Below are positions 15,101-23,061 of a stretch of DNA of 43,081 nt, one piece after another. Both the position numbers and the translations under genes were made by a program. This stretch comes from CAVRXT01 sp049644285. GTDB taxonomy: Bacteria; Acidobacteriota; Terriglobia; Acidiferrales; UBA7541. How positions within the stretch are numbered: position 1 is the first letter of the stretch; the number at the start of each line of letters is the position of its first letter. The notes under the pieces were generated by a model. That model saw only the letters and a program-made list of their open reading frames with translations. It made no database searches and was not told where the DNA came from. The stretch lies in contig JBARRP010000161.1 of NCBI GenBank assembly GCA_049644285.1, positions 1 through 43,081 of the forward strand, written 5' to 3'.

Positions 15101-16671
15101 TGTACATACGGCGCTGCTTCTGTTTGGCGCTTCTGGTAGTAGTCCGAGGCTGCATTCACCAGCCGCTCATAGACCGGGCCTTTTCCTCTGCGGACGGCAT
15201 CGGCGAGCTGCTTGGGCGTCTCTTTCATGTTCGCGAACCACGGAAACTGGCCGCGCCACGACTTCACGCCGTACCAGGCTTCGTCCTGTTCGCGCGCAGG
15301 CGCGGCCGTGCGCATTTCTCCCGGCGCAGTCGAAATGTCGGAACGGTAGCGGACCGGCCGTTCTTGTTGGCTTAAGAAGTCCGCCGCCTCTCGAACCATT
15401 TGTTCCGCGTTCTCGCGAACTGTCGGATCACGTCCCGGCGCGGTAATACTGGCCTCGCCGCCGCGCGGTGTTTCCGCTTCACTTGTCATCCCACCCGCTT
15501 GAGCCGTTTCAGGCGTCAAGCGAAGCGGTCGGAATCCAAGCTCTCTGTCTTCGACCAACCCGCCGAGAGTCGGCGCCTCGAGCTGAGGTGTAGGAGTCGG
15601 CCGGCCAGCGAGAAAGTCTTCTTCGGCGATGCTGCCAGCGGGCGGCAGAGCCTTAACCTCGCCGAGCGTGCGTCCTGGCGCGCGGATTGCGCCCTCGGGC
15701 GTCCGCGCTCCTTCACCGAGCGGGATTGGAGTCTCGCCGGGGCCTGCGACGGACTGAAGCAAATCCTCAGGAGACGGCTTACCTGCCGTCAGGAGTCCGC
15801 GAATCTCACGGCGCGCATAACCAGGCATCGGCGCGCGCTCTGCTGCTGGGATAGGGCCCGCTCGTCCGACCGAGCCGATTACAGATTCAGGCTGCGCTGG
15901 CGTTACCAGGGCTTCGCGTGGCGCAGGCGGCAAAGCACCTGCAATCGGCCGCGGCACCGGCGCTTCTTCTCTCGGGGTTGTTATTCCCCCGCCTTTAAGT
16001 GCGTGACGGCCGGCAAGTCCAGCCGTTCCCAGCGTCAAAGCAAACTGCGTGGCAAGGCGCTTAACTTCTGCTTCGTCGCCTCTCCCCGCTGCGTCTCGGA
16101 TTTCTGGAACCTGGTCGTAAGCCGATCTCAGCATCTGCGCTGTGAAACCACCACTGATGAGTCGCGGCAGTATTCTCCCGGCCGCTCCAGGGAGACCACC
16201 GAGTCCGCCAGTTCCCGCGAGGATGGCTGCATTCTCGGGACTCGTGAGTCCGCCACCGAATTGAGCTATTCCCGTTGCGATCGGGTGTTGTCGCTGTTCA
16301 ACTGGCGTCATCGCTTCTTCGGGAGCAATTAGCCGCTCCTCCTCAGGCTTCACCAAGGGATTCACGGCGGGAATGTGCGAGAAGACGTTCTTGGTTCGCT
16401 CCCAGAGTGACGGCTGACGCGGCGAGAGCGTCGAGGTGTCTGTGATTGGCTTTCCGAGTCCCGCACCGGTTTCGACTTCGCCCGGTTTGCCGTCTAGAGA
16501 CGGTGTCGCCTGCGCCTTGCGCGGCTGTGAGACTGGACGGAAGCCAAGCTCGTCCTCTTCGGACGCGCCTGCACCATTCGTTCGCGCTGGCGCGGCATTG
16601 ACAGGGCGAAAACCAAGGTCGTCGCCCTGCAGCGGATTGGCTGGCGTGCTCACGGATTGACCTGCTTCCAT
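12121..16671 (-). CDS. Giant phage-type polyvalent/virion protein (1516 aa)
   Basis: A 1516-residue protein, the largest of the phage block. The N-terminal ~480 residues are Pro/Ala/Gly-rich and low in order, and contain the motif [D/E]xLGFRP three times (residues 17-24, 39-47 and about 376-383). The central part (about 480-1050) is charged and helical. The C-terminal third contains FFQEQVIGFGFGIPHVANILRR, GVDQRARIYIADLVK, QKLLSKFMLFPGWDASSIRW and PALLIWSANQIL, resembling large phage ejection or polyvalent proteins. In T7-like phages a very large internal virion protein precedes the terminase genes, and this position is comparable. I cannot assign an enzymatic domain; no transglycosylase motif was identified. 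The start overlaps the upstream gene by 22 bases. Confidence 0.7.
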   Translation of the reverse strand: MEAGQSVSTPANPLQGDDLGFRPVNAAPARTNGAGASEEDELGFRPVSQPRKAQATPSLDGKPGEVETGAGLGKPITDTSTLSPRQPSLWERTKNVFSHIPAVNPLVKPEEERLIAPEEAMTPVEQRQHPIATGIAQFGGGLTSPENAAILAGTGGLGGLPGAAGRILPRLISGGFTAQMLRSAYDQVPEIRDAAGRGDEAEVKRLATQFALTLGTAGLAGRHALKGGGITTPREEAPVPRPIAGALPPAPREALVTPAQPESVIGSVGRAGPIPAAERAPMPGYARREIRGLLTAGKPSPEDLLQSVAGPGETPIPLGEGARTPEGAIRAPGRTLGEVKALPPAGSIAEEDFLAGRPTPTPQLEAPTLGGLVEDRELGFRPLRLTPETAQAGGMTSEAETPRGGEASITAPGRDPTVRENAEQMVREAADFLSQQERPVRYRSDISTAPGEMRTAAPAREQDEAWYGVKSWRGQFPWFANMKETPKQLADAVRRGKGPVYERLVNAASDYYQKRQTEAAPYVQEIAPQAKQLADQIRDVDPEMAENLDRLARGHFPMYSNLYDFANMAKEQLDDAQTVSEFTRAVDELSNAERRGTTPESVTSLPRIGAADRPEEASRPLHPLDIYLGSEEPGVLPGLGAAVREQRAAAAAEQGRQLGKEFNRPPESIERAAGEMETKSPLFRGTEASPQKEMFSPRRGEAGFVSPDLLRDVLSGRLPKEAYSKLVAEPLIEKGLGIGDKYAKLKEADPQVAEGLHLLDNAPKYFRAKGASIVHDIIGDLSREQERLFTLMADADSRENLRTNHAREYQQAMRDPDIQDALRKYRPIDQAMTEARKRMGGVTLDQDYLRRVYEEHVSGIGKESALGSTEKGTTAFDRVIRPQKIGNMSREASAEYHYQNGLHEFGPAFGTKYIGTHLAAIRDSVAQDFISKATELSQGAAEPRSITYNGEKYYRPDIAREMRDAGEKNVQVYDRYDPTAGVKYPQKGASKFLGPQDVVRTLNDYGAQHDAGPGGLRRFFQEQVIGFGFGIPHVANILRRVTQSAPLGAANPEAWVRAWKVAFGKGLRERGIKGLDDPTFDKLAQQGAVNTGEVANLKQYWGGNLNPANWARKLAGAGHKLIFEPGSFGGLGGVDQRARIYIADLVKAQSPELRDSEVARAVNTQLGDYQRANWSDRQKLLSKFMLFPGWDASSIRWVIQHPIKTTVPPALLIWSANQILNRFGKNRDEDASDVSNVHYGDRSLGVTLLRESMGRNLMRPALNYAQSKIRGEGSVRALGEASRGVTQSIGGMIGTLRPDLTLGIDLAMNRENPFGNKELVSKGDYDTPGKILPNRGLEKQAALVVRHAFPALDRMLDADQELDFGSFAGSNVGLPNYRTGPEQRLRRSAAEASEVYGTISRLAKTNPGMARQFISDPDNAALAIFHNEVDRMATALKRIDEVKEAVSQSKTLPREQKAARLQQIEHARQNLLRNADGLDSLLFQRKQELRAKSLAPRPGLKTPGRESTSRLGAGTP

Positions 16672-18107
16672 CCGCGCTTTACTGCCTTTGGCAGATTCGC
16701 GCGCGGGATGTAGCCCTGCTCGCCGTTCGGCTTCTGAATCAGAACTTCATCAGCCTTGGGTTGATTGCCGCCAGCATTGCCTCCACCTGCGCCACCTGTG
16801 CTCGCCGCGGCGAGATACGGCTTTTCGAGCTCGTCGATCTCAGAGAGCTGTTTCTGCTTGTCTTCGTCACTGAGCATGAAATCGTTCTGGATTCCTTTGC
16901 GACGCGCGTCGAAGAACTTCAGCATTCGCGCAGCCTGGGCTTGGTCTCCGGTTTCGGCCTTGTTCCCGAACATGGCTTTGTAGGCTTCCGGGTCGGCTTG
17001 ATAGAGCCGGTACTTCTGCTCGACCTCTGATGGCGGACGGTCGAGAAGCTTCTGTCTGCCCTCTAAGTTGATGAAATCCTGCGCAGCTTTCTTTTCTTGG
17101 GGCGTGCCGTAAGCGAAAGCCTCGAATGGGCTGGTGTGTCCCTTCTCCGGCTTCTCGAGCGCCTGCACCGCCTTGGCGAGTTGCTGGACGCCTGCATCGG
17201 TGTTTGGATCAATACCTTTGGTTCTCGCCTCCTGCACCGCTTGCGCGTACATGGCTTTAATGTCTTCGGGTTTAGCAGGCGCGCCGCCAGGATAAGACTT
17301 TGTTGTGCCGTCTTCGTAGACGGCAATTTCATTTCCTTTGGTATCGGGATAGTGGAAGGCAATCTTCGGTGCGACCGGTGCCAGATTCTTCTGCGCTTGA
17401 GTCCTTTGTTCCTCAGTGCGTGCCTGCGTTTCTTCTTCCGTTCCCTGCTCCTTGGCGATCTTTTCCTCTTCGTTCGCCGCGCTGGTGGCTTCACCGAGTT
17501 TCCGCTGGTAATTTCCGGGCGAGCCTGGAATCGCCGCCTCGATGGCTTGCCCGATCGGGAACGCCTGCGAAAGCACGTCGAAAAATTTCTTGATTCCGTG
17601 GAGTTCCGGCGCGCCTTGAGCCTGGAGGCTCTGCAATTTCCCCAGCATTGGTCGCGGGTTTGGCGGGGTCGCAGAGAGGGGCGATGGTGTAGCCCCGAGC
17701 GGATTGATTGGCGCTGTGACTGAGGTAGGCACGGGCGGCGGCGCAAGCGATTTCATTCCGGTAACAGAAGTTCCCGCTGTTGCCGCTTCTGCTGGTCTGG
17801 TTGGTGCGATGGGATGCGCATTTGCTCCCGCGAGGAACTCCCCCGTAATCGAAGCGGGCCTTTCTGGGGCAATCGGCCCGGCGATAGAGGTCAAAGCCGC
17901 ACTCGCTTCGGGCTTCTCCGGTGGCGGGGCGATAGTCGATCCTGAGAGTGACGCGCCGTTCCCGAGCATCGCGCCCCGGCCTGTCGCCAGGGGCCCGCTT
18001 CCGGTCACACTCTGCGCAGAGAGCGGCAACTCCATTGCGAGAAGGCGCTGACGCTGCTCTTCTTCGTCGTCCTGCTGCGTGCTCATCGGCTCATAATCGT
18101 CGGCCAT
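16650..18107 (-). CDS. Phage low-complexity structural-type protein
   Basis: A 485-residue protein. Residues 1-165 are Pro/Ala/Ser/Thr-rich and disordered, with recurring short phrases such as SITG and SVTG separated by proline runs. The middle has a Glu/Gln-rich predicted coiled coil (KLGEATSAANEEEKIAKEQG), and the tail ends with GEQGYIPRANLPKAVKRGWKQVNP, a segment type often found at the C-terminus of phage proteins. A strong ribosome binding site (AAGGAG) sits eight bases from the ATG. It overlaps the giant gene downstream by 22 bases. It is probably a virion or ejection component, by context. Confidence 0.65.
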   Translation of the reverse strand: MADDYEPMSTQQDDEEEQRQRLLAMELPLSAQSVTGSGPLATGRGAMLGNGASLSGSTIAPPPEKPEASAALTSIAGPIAPERPASITGEFLAGANAHPIAPTRPAEAATAGTSVTGMKSLAPPPVPTSVTAPINPLGATPSPLSATPPNPRPMLGKLQSLQAQGAPELHGIKKFFDVLSQAFPIGQAIEAAIPGSPGNYQRKLGEATSAANEEEKIAKEQGTEEETQARTEEQRTQAQKNLAPVAPKIAFHYPDTKGNEIAVYEDGTTKSYPGGAPAKPEDIKAMYAQAVQEARTKGIDPNTDAGVQQLAKAVQALEKPEKGHTSPFEAFAYGTPQEKKAAQDFINLEGRQKLLDRPPSEVEQKYRLYQADPEAYKAMFGNKAETGDQAQAARMLKFFDARRKGIQNDFMLSDEDKQKQLSEIDELEKPYLAAASTGGAGGGNAGGNQPKADEVLIQKPNGEQGYIPRANLPKAVKRGWKQVNP

Positions 18108-18124
18108 TGCTGTGTCTCCTTGAC

Positions 18125-18616
18125 TCAGTTCCGCTTTTGCAGCCTGCCCTCGGACGAGAAATGCAACAGTCTCGTGCGCAGCAGTTCCTTCCCCGCGTAT
18201 CCCGCTTGTTCGAGCGCGTCTCCAAGCTCGTGAAGGCTCGATGGGAACGAGATGGGTACATCCGTGAGTCCGGCCTTTATGAAAGCGCTCAGGACGCTCT
18301 CAGCCAGCGAAGCGAGCGCTTCGCGGATCAGCGCGAAATCGGTGTCCTTGGGATTGGCAAGAGCGAGCGCTGAGCCGTTCCTTGTCGATGCCATCATCGC
18401 GGCGCGAATCCCGCCGCGGGAGTCTTTGAAAATCATCCAGCAAGTCGACCCGTCAGGCGCCGTGTCAATCCGGAAGTCCGTTGGAGTGGCCCACGGCAGG
18501 GCGGCGTAGTAGAGCTCGGCCAAGTTCGCGACATCCTCTGAGGTGCAGGCACAGACGATCCCGCGCGATGCTTCGGCATCGGCGGCTTCGGCCGCCCTTT
18601 CATTCGCGGTCGTCAT
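18125..18616 (-). CDS. Phage-block hypothetical protein
   Basis: A 163-residue protein, first gene of the leftward phage block. The start is taken at ATG 18616; the frame extends to a TTG at 18745, but that extension has no ribosome binding site and overlaps an inverted repeat that looks regulatory. The sequence has an alpha/beta feel (DFRIDTAPDGSTCWMIFKDS, GSALALANPKDTDFALIREAL, then LHELGDALEQAGYAGKELL). No family is recognised. It lies 17 bases before the next gene. Confidence 0.6.
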   Translation of the reverse strand: MTTANERAAEAADAEASRGIVCACTSEDVANLAELYYAALPWATPTDFRIDTAPDGSTCWMIFKDSRGGIRAAMMASTRNGSALALANPKDTDFALIREALASLAESVLSAFIKAGLTDVPISFPSSLHELGDALEQAGYAGKELLRTRLLHFSSEGRLQKRN

Positions 18617-19248
18617 GCTGCACTCTCGCCTTCTAAGATTAATGCTCCGACTCGTGAGAGGTTTGTGGTTGTCATGGGGAGAACAAACCCCTCCGGTGGC
18701 AACGGTGTGCAAAAACTGTGCGAGTATTTCCGCCTCAGTTGACAAAACTGACTTCTTTGACAGGTGAGGAAGGGAAGGGTACTCCGTGGAGTCAGTAACT
18801 TGCGGAAGGACAAGTACTTCAGAAAGTAGGCGGGAGAATCCGGCTTATAGGCCCGTCTGCCGCTATTTCTTTTTTTTCAGTTCGTTTTGGATTTTTCGGT
18901 CGCCCTTTGCAGGTCTGGACTGGTCCTAGATTGAGAGAGTCGCGGTCGCATACCCCTCGAGCCGGTGGCGGGTTTTCTCGCAATGCGTCACGCTGCAAGC
19001 CGGGATTCGAAAGACCTCTCATCGCATGCAATATCCCAGATTCTCTTGGATTTCTTGGGGGAGCAGGTGCTCAGGGGACTAACCAGGGGTGTTGAGTGAA
19101 GGTGCCAAGCCCTGCTCCCTGTTTAAAAGGAGTGAGAACGACCCAAAAAGATTTAGTTGCCCTGAATATGGTTTCGGATTCTTGGCTTTTGGTGCGCTCG
19201 GGGATGTCCCCCCGAACAGGTGTCGCTTCGACGCTCGCGGAAGTCGCC
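18617..19248. other. Intergenic stretch at the right border of the phage block
   Basis: About 630 bases with no supported gene; several short frames on both strands have no recognisable composition. It holds the inverted repeat at 18735-18751 and a poly-T run near 18870. I looked for a tRNA or att-like duplication here and found none. Confidence 0.4.
18735..18751. promoter_or_regulatory. Inverted repeat upstream of the phage block
   Basis: Arms TCAGTT (18735-18740) and AACTGA (18746-18751) separated by five bases, including TTGACA on the plus strand and TTGTCA on the minus strand. It sits about 120 bases upstream of the first phage-block gene and could be an operator over a promoter. No matching -10 box was clear. 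Confidence 0.3.
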
Positions 19249-19914
19249 TTACAAGATCCAGCGGCTATTTTTCTCGATGAACTTGAAGCCGCACGCCTGC
19301 CAGGGAAGGTCAGGCCATAGAGTATGCACGAGTTGCGCGCTGCCAACGTGGCGCTCACCCTCACTGCTCATCAGGGAGACTTGCACAAGTTCGTCCTTAT
19401 CGATAGCCACGGAACATCGGCAAAGGAATCCGCCGGCGCTGACGTCCTCCGTCGAGGTGAGTAACTCGAATTCTTTCCCGCCTTGCGCAATTCCTCTCAG
19501 TTTCAAAATGACTTTCAGGCGGAGACGCGGCTGGGTCCGCCTTTCTGCTTGCGGTTCCTGCAAGGCCTTCGCCAGAGATGCCTTCAGCCTCGCGAAATCA
19601 ATAGGTTTTTCAAAGAACTCCCTGGCGCCGAGATTCAGGCAATAGTCCCTGTGATCTGCGGCCGACTGCCCGGTGATCACAAAAATGGGAATGGACTGGG
19701 TCTGACTCACAGTCGATAAGGTCTGGCACAACTCGAGGCCGGAGAAACCCGGCATCATCAGGTCCAAAAGAATGCAGTCGGGTTGGTGTTCCATGGCAAG
19801 CCCGAGCGCTTCCGTAGCGTCGCCAGTCTCGATGATTTCGTAAGAATCGCTTAACCGCTCCTTCAGCAGCCCGCGTATTCCGGAGTCATCTTCGATCACA
19901 AGAATGCGTCGCAT
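19249..19914 (-). CDS. Response regulator with receiver and PilZ domains
   Basis: A 221-residue two-domain signalling protein. The N-terminal receiver has D9-D10 in VIEDD, phosphoacceptor D51 in ILLDLMMPG, T81 in FVITGQ and K103 in FFEKP. The C-terminal PilZ domain (about 124-221) has the basic entry RRTQPRLR and the TEDVSAGGFL motif (DxSxxG), the signature of cyclic di-GMP binding. It would join phosphorelay and c-di-GMP input. The start is set at ATG 19914, where GGAGG lies eight bases upstream; an in-frame ATG at 19977 with AAGGAG about 13 bases away is the alternative. No kinase gene is adjacent. Confidence 0.85.
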   Translation of the reverse strand: MRRILVIEDDSGIRGLLKERLSDSYEIIETGDATEALGLAMEHQPDCILLDLMMPGFSGLELCQTLSTVSQTQSIPIFVITGQSAADHRDYCLNLGAREFFEKPIDFARLKASLAKALQEPQAERRTQPRLRLKVILKLRGIAQGGKEFELLTSTEDVSAGGFLCRCSVAIDKDELVQVSLMSSEGERHVGSAQLVHTLWPDLPWQACGFKFIEKNSRWIL

Positions 19915-20268
19915 ACCTGTCGCCTCCGACTCAACGGAAGCGTCCGGGTGGACCGGCAAAGGGCTCCTTGGGTTCATAGGCTAGCGTCAACTCCTTATAC
20001 CTGTTTGATACATCGAGGGGTGGTAAGCCAGCGAAGATACTTGGGTTATATGTGTCCTAACCGTAAGGGCCTGGCGCTGCGACGAAAGGCTCCCGGCAAT
20101 TACCTGCACCCTAACGACTTCTGGAGGCCGAAGGCGTGCCGCGCCAGACAGGAGAGTCCTACCCGGAACTTCCGTTCCATGGACAGAAGCGGAGGGTTTT
20201 CTTAGCTTTGGCTCATGGGGGCATTGGAACCGCTCCGCTGCCAATCGATCACGCACCAGACGAGCAGT
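19915..20268. other. Divergent intergenic region
   Basis: About 350 bases between the receiver-PilZ gene (minus) and the ABC transporter operon (plus). It should hold both promoters. Short frames here are extensions of the flanking genes (19915-19977 and 20215-20268) or look spurious. Confidence 0.4.
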
Positions 20269-21252
20269 ATGGATACTCTCCTACAGGTTCGGAATCTCAC
20301 CGTTCGCTACGATGTGGATGGCCAGCAAGAAATCGCAGCCGTTCGAGGCGTTAGTCTCGACATATCGCCAGGAGAGATCCTCGGCTTGTTGGGCGAATCG
20401 GGTTGCGGTAAGACGACTCTGGCTCGAGCTCTCCTGCAGCTGCTCCCGGAGCGCAGCCGGATCGTTCAGGGTTCTGTTCGATTGAGAGGACGCGAACTCC
20501 TCGGTTTGCGGGAGCGAGAGATGCAAACCATTCGTGGAGCAGAGGTTTCTCTAATTCCGCAGGACCCTGGAATCGCGCTCAACCCGTGTATGCGCATTGG
20601 CTACCAGCTTGTCGAGGTGGTTCGAGCCCATCGGCCATGGAATCGTAGCCGGTGTTTCGAGGAAGCAATGGCGCTTATCGCTCGAGTTCGGCTTGACGAC
20701 ACGACGCGCATCTTCGAGGCCTACCCGCATGAGCTAAGCGGAGGCGAGAGGCACCGAGTCGTTATCGCGCAGGCTTTGGCGTGTTCGCCGGCGCTCGTGG
20801 TGGCGGACGAGTCGACGGCTTCACTGGACTCAACCACCCAGGCAGAGATTCTTTCATTGTTTCGGGAGCTAAAGACGGAGCGCGAGATGTCATGGCTGCT
20901 CATCACCCACAACCCCAGAATCCTGAGCGGCCTCGCTGACCGCGTTCTCGTCATGTATGCCGGCCGGATCGTCGAAGCAGGTAGCTGCGACGAAATATTA
21001 TCGGCCCCATTGCATCCTTACACGCAGGGCCTTCTCGCATGCCTCCCCGAGTTGCCGCACAGAGGCGACGGTGAGACGAGGAAATACCTCGCCTCGATTC
21101 CCGGCCGCGCACCCGATCTCGGTTGCTTGCCGGCGGGCTGTTCCTTTGCGCCTCGATGCCCGGTGCGGGTGGAAGTTTGTAGCGTGCAGGCCCCACCAGA
21201 AGTCCTGACCGAAGGATCGGGGCGGGTCGAGTGTCATCTCTATGATCGCTGA
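20269..21252 (+). CDS. Oligopeptide-type ABC transporter ATPase (DppD/OppD-like)
   Basis: 327 residues. Walker A GESGCGKT at 42-49, signature LSGGERHR near 156, Walker B VVADEST near 177, and the H-loop in LLITHN. The C-terminal extension carries the Cys-containing CSFAPRCP..C element (near 290-305) of the oligo_HPY domain, which marks the peptide/nickel importer ATPases (OppD/DppD). The start ATG 20269 (MDTLLQVRNL) is preferred; an in-frame ATG 54 bases upstream gives a non-conserved leader. It energises import by the two permeases encoded downstream. Its 3' end overlaps the next gene by 11 bases. Confidence 0.9.
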   Translation: MDTLLQVRNLTVRYDVDGQQEIAAVRGVSLDISPGEILGLLGESGCGKTTLARALLQLLPERSRIVQGSVRLRGRELLGLREREMQTIRGAEVSLIPQDPGIALNPCMRIGYQLVEVVRAHRPWNRSRCFEEAMALIARVRLDDTTRIFEAYPHELSGGERHRVVIAQALACSPALVVADESTASLDSTTQAEILSLFRELKTEREMSWLLITHNPRILSGLADRVLVMYAGRIVEAGSCDEILSAPLHPYTQGLLACLPELPHRGDGETRKYLASIPGRAPDLGCLPAGCSFAPRCPVRVEVCSVQAPPEVLTEGSGRVECHLYDR

Positions 21253-22084
21253 GCCGTCATTTCGAAAGGCAGAGACTGAAACCCTGCTCGAGGTGCGGGG
21301 CCTCAGTCACCGTTATATTCGGCGTCGCGGCCTTTTTGGTGGACTTCTCGAGCAGGGCGCACTCGAAAACGTCGACCTGATTATTCCCGCTGGCAAGACT
21401 GCAGCGGTAGTGGGTCCATCCGGGTCCGGCAAGTCAACGCTAGCCCGGTGCATATTGCGTTTGGAAAACCCATGCTCGGGGGAGGTTTGGTTCTCAGGCA
21501 GGAATCTTCTCACCTTATCTGACGCGGAAATGACGGCGGTGCGAAGGCAAATGCAGATCGTCTTCCAGGACACTGCTTCGGCACTTAATCCGCGACTCCG
21601 CGTTTCTGAAATTATCGAAGAGCCTCTCCTGGTTCACCGGATTGGCACAAAGCGCGAGCGAGGCCAAAGAGCTATCGAGCTCATGGAACAGGTGGGCTTG
21701 TCTGGGCAATGGGCCGGCCGGCGGCCACTCGAATTAAGCGGAGGCCAGCGACAGAGGGTCGCGATCGCCCGCGCCCTGGCGCTCGAGCCGAAGTTTCTGA
21801 TCCTCGACGAAGCCTTCTCGTCTTTAGACCTTTCGGTGCAAGCACAGTTGGCCAACCTCCTGCTTGATTTACAGGTGCTTCACTCTTTGACCTACTTGCT
21901 TATCTCGCATGATCTTGCTCTTGTCGGCCACCTGGCGGACGAAGTGGCCGTGTTGCATCGTGGCCGGGTTGTTGAACAAGGGCCCGTCACCGAGCTATTT
22001 ACCAACCCACGACACCCGGAGACGCAGGCATTGCTCGCCGCGGTTCCCTCAGTGAAGACTGCTTCTGCAGCTCTTTTCACCTAG
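21242..22084 (+). CDS. Oligopeptide-type ABC transporter ATPase (DppF/OppF-like)
   Basis: 280 residues. Walker A GPSGSGKST at 58-66, Q-loop in IVFQDTASALNPR, signature ELSGGQRQR near 164, Walker B FLILDEAFSSLD and H-loop LLISHD. The N-terminal EVRGLSHRYIRRRGLFGG preceding Walker A is typical of OppF/DppF partners. It forms the second ATPase of a heterodimer with the preceding gene. The short oligo_HPY tail of OppF is reduced; the protein stops at AVPSVKTASAALFT. The start overlaps the preceding gene by 11 bases. Confidence 0.9.
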   Translation: MIAEPSFRKAETETLLEVRGLSHRYIRRRGLFGGLLEQGALENVDLIIPAGKTAAVVGPSGSGKSTLARCILRLENPCSGEVWFSGRNLLTLSDAEMTAVRRQMQIVFQDTASALNPRLRVSEIIEEPLLVHRIGTKRERGQRAIELMEQVGLSGQWAGRRPLELSGGQRQRVAIARALALEPKFLILDEAFSSLDLSVQAQLANLLLDLQVLHSLTYLLISHDLALVGHLADEVAVLHRGRVVEQGPVTELFTNPRHPETQALLAAVPSVKTASAALFT

Positions 22085-22092
22085 GGTGCGGA

Positions 22093-23061
22093 ATGCCGTT
22101 CTTGGCTAGGCGGTTCTTTCACAGTGTCCTTCTACTTTTTGCGGTATCCCTGCTGTCGTTTCTCTTGATTGAGATTGCTCCCGGCAACTTCTTCGATGAG
22201 ATGCGCTTGAATCCACAGATTTCACCTGAGACAGTGGCCGCCCTGCGAGTCCGGTACGGGTTGGACCGGCCGGTCCTGGAGAGGTACGTTCTTTGGGCGG
22301 AATCAGCCCTGAGGGGGGAGTTTGGATTCTCCTTCTCATACAACCGTCCCGTCGGCTCCCTGCTTGCGGCCCGCGCGCGCAACACTCTTTTGCTCACGGC
22401 GACGGCGACTCTGCTGGCGTGGTTGTTGGCAGTGCCCCTCGGGGTTTGGGCGGCCTCTGCCCGCGAAGGATGGGCCGATCGCCTGCTTGGTGGAGCCTCG
22501 TCTGCCTTAATCGCGATTCCGGACTTGCTCTTGGCGCTGGCCTTCTTATGGTTTGCTGTTCGAACCGGGTATTTCCCCACCGGCGGCATGGTTTCTCCAA
22601 GCTACGCCGGAATGGACGTATGGCAGAAGATCAAAGATGTCGCTCTGCATCTCTTCCTACCTGCTTCGGCGCTGATGTTGGGGACGCTGCCCCTGCTTGC
22701 GCGACACGTTCGCGCCGCGATGGTCGAAGTGCTTGCCTCTCCCTTTATTCAGGCGGCCAGGGCGCAAGGTATCTCTCGAACCCGATTGCTCTTCCGGCAC
22801 GCGTTGCCCGTCGCCGCGAATCCATTGTTCTCACTCCTGGGATTCTCGATTGCCTCTCTTTTCAGTGCTTCGCTGCTTGTGGAAGTGATCATGAGCTGGC
22901 CCGGACTGGGCCCTCTGCTCTTGGAAGCTATCTTGGCGCGCGATCTGTTCGTTGTGGTGGGTGCAGTGCTGCTTTCGACGACCTTACTGGTCGTTGGGAA
23001 CTTCCTGGCCGACTCGTTGTTATACCTGAATGATCCTCGCATCCGCGTGAGTAGCCTGTGA
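22093..23061 (+). CDS. Oligopeptide-type ABC transporter permease (DppB-like)
   Basis: 322 residues, about six transmembrane helices. The N-terminus RRFFHSVLLLFAVSLLSFLLIEIAPGNF is typical of the DppB/OppB family, as is the following periplasmic RVRYGLDRPVLERY. The cytoplasmic coupling EAA loop is present near 230-250 (SPFIQAARAQGISRTRLLFRHALP). It forms the membrane channel with the next gene, whose GTG start overlaps this stop by four bases. The substrate cannot be told from permease sequence; peptides or nickel are the family's usual cargo. Confidence 0.92.
   Translation: MPFLARRFFHSVLLLFAVSLLSFLLIEIAPGNFFDEMRLNPQISPETVAALRVRYGLDRPVLERYVLWAESALRGEFGFSFSYNRPVGSLLAARARNTLLLTATATLLAWLLAVPLGVWAASAREGWADRLLGGASSALIAIPDLLLALAFLWFAVRTGYFPTGGMVSPSYAGMDVWQKIKDVALHLFLPASALMLGTLPLLARHVRAAMVEVLASPFIQAARAQGISRTRLLFRHALPVAANPLFSLLGFSIASLFSASLLVEVIMSWPGLGPLLLEAILARDLFVVVGAVLLSTTLLVVGNFLADSLLYLNDPRIRVSSL

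Larger units (their letters stand above)
9279..18616 (-). mobile_element. Partial prophage / phage late-gene block
   Basis: Seven tightly packed genes on one strand, most touching or overlapping: hypothetical, low-complexity structural-type, giant polyvalent/virion, zinc-finger, DUF5681-type, large terminase, hypothetical. The order (large internal virion-type proteins, then small and large terminase) resembles the end of a T7-like late region. No portal, capsid, tail, integrase or lysis gene and no flanking direct repeats were found, so this is either a remnant or a domesticated piece. All its genes are long and open, so decay is not obvious. Confidence 0.75.

Noticed and set aside
16688..18051. 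Long plus-strand frames opposite the phage structural genes
   Set aside because: They are GC-bias shadows of the minus-strand genes, which have ribosome binding sites and gene-to-gene overlaps.
18970..19040. Possible tRNA T-arm (GATTCGAAAG)
   Set aside because: No cloverleaf: the arms around it do not pair on either strand.
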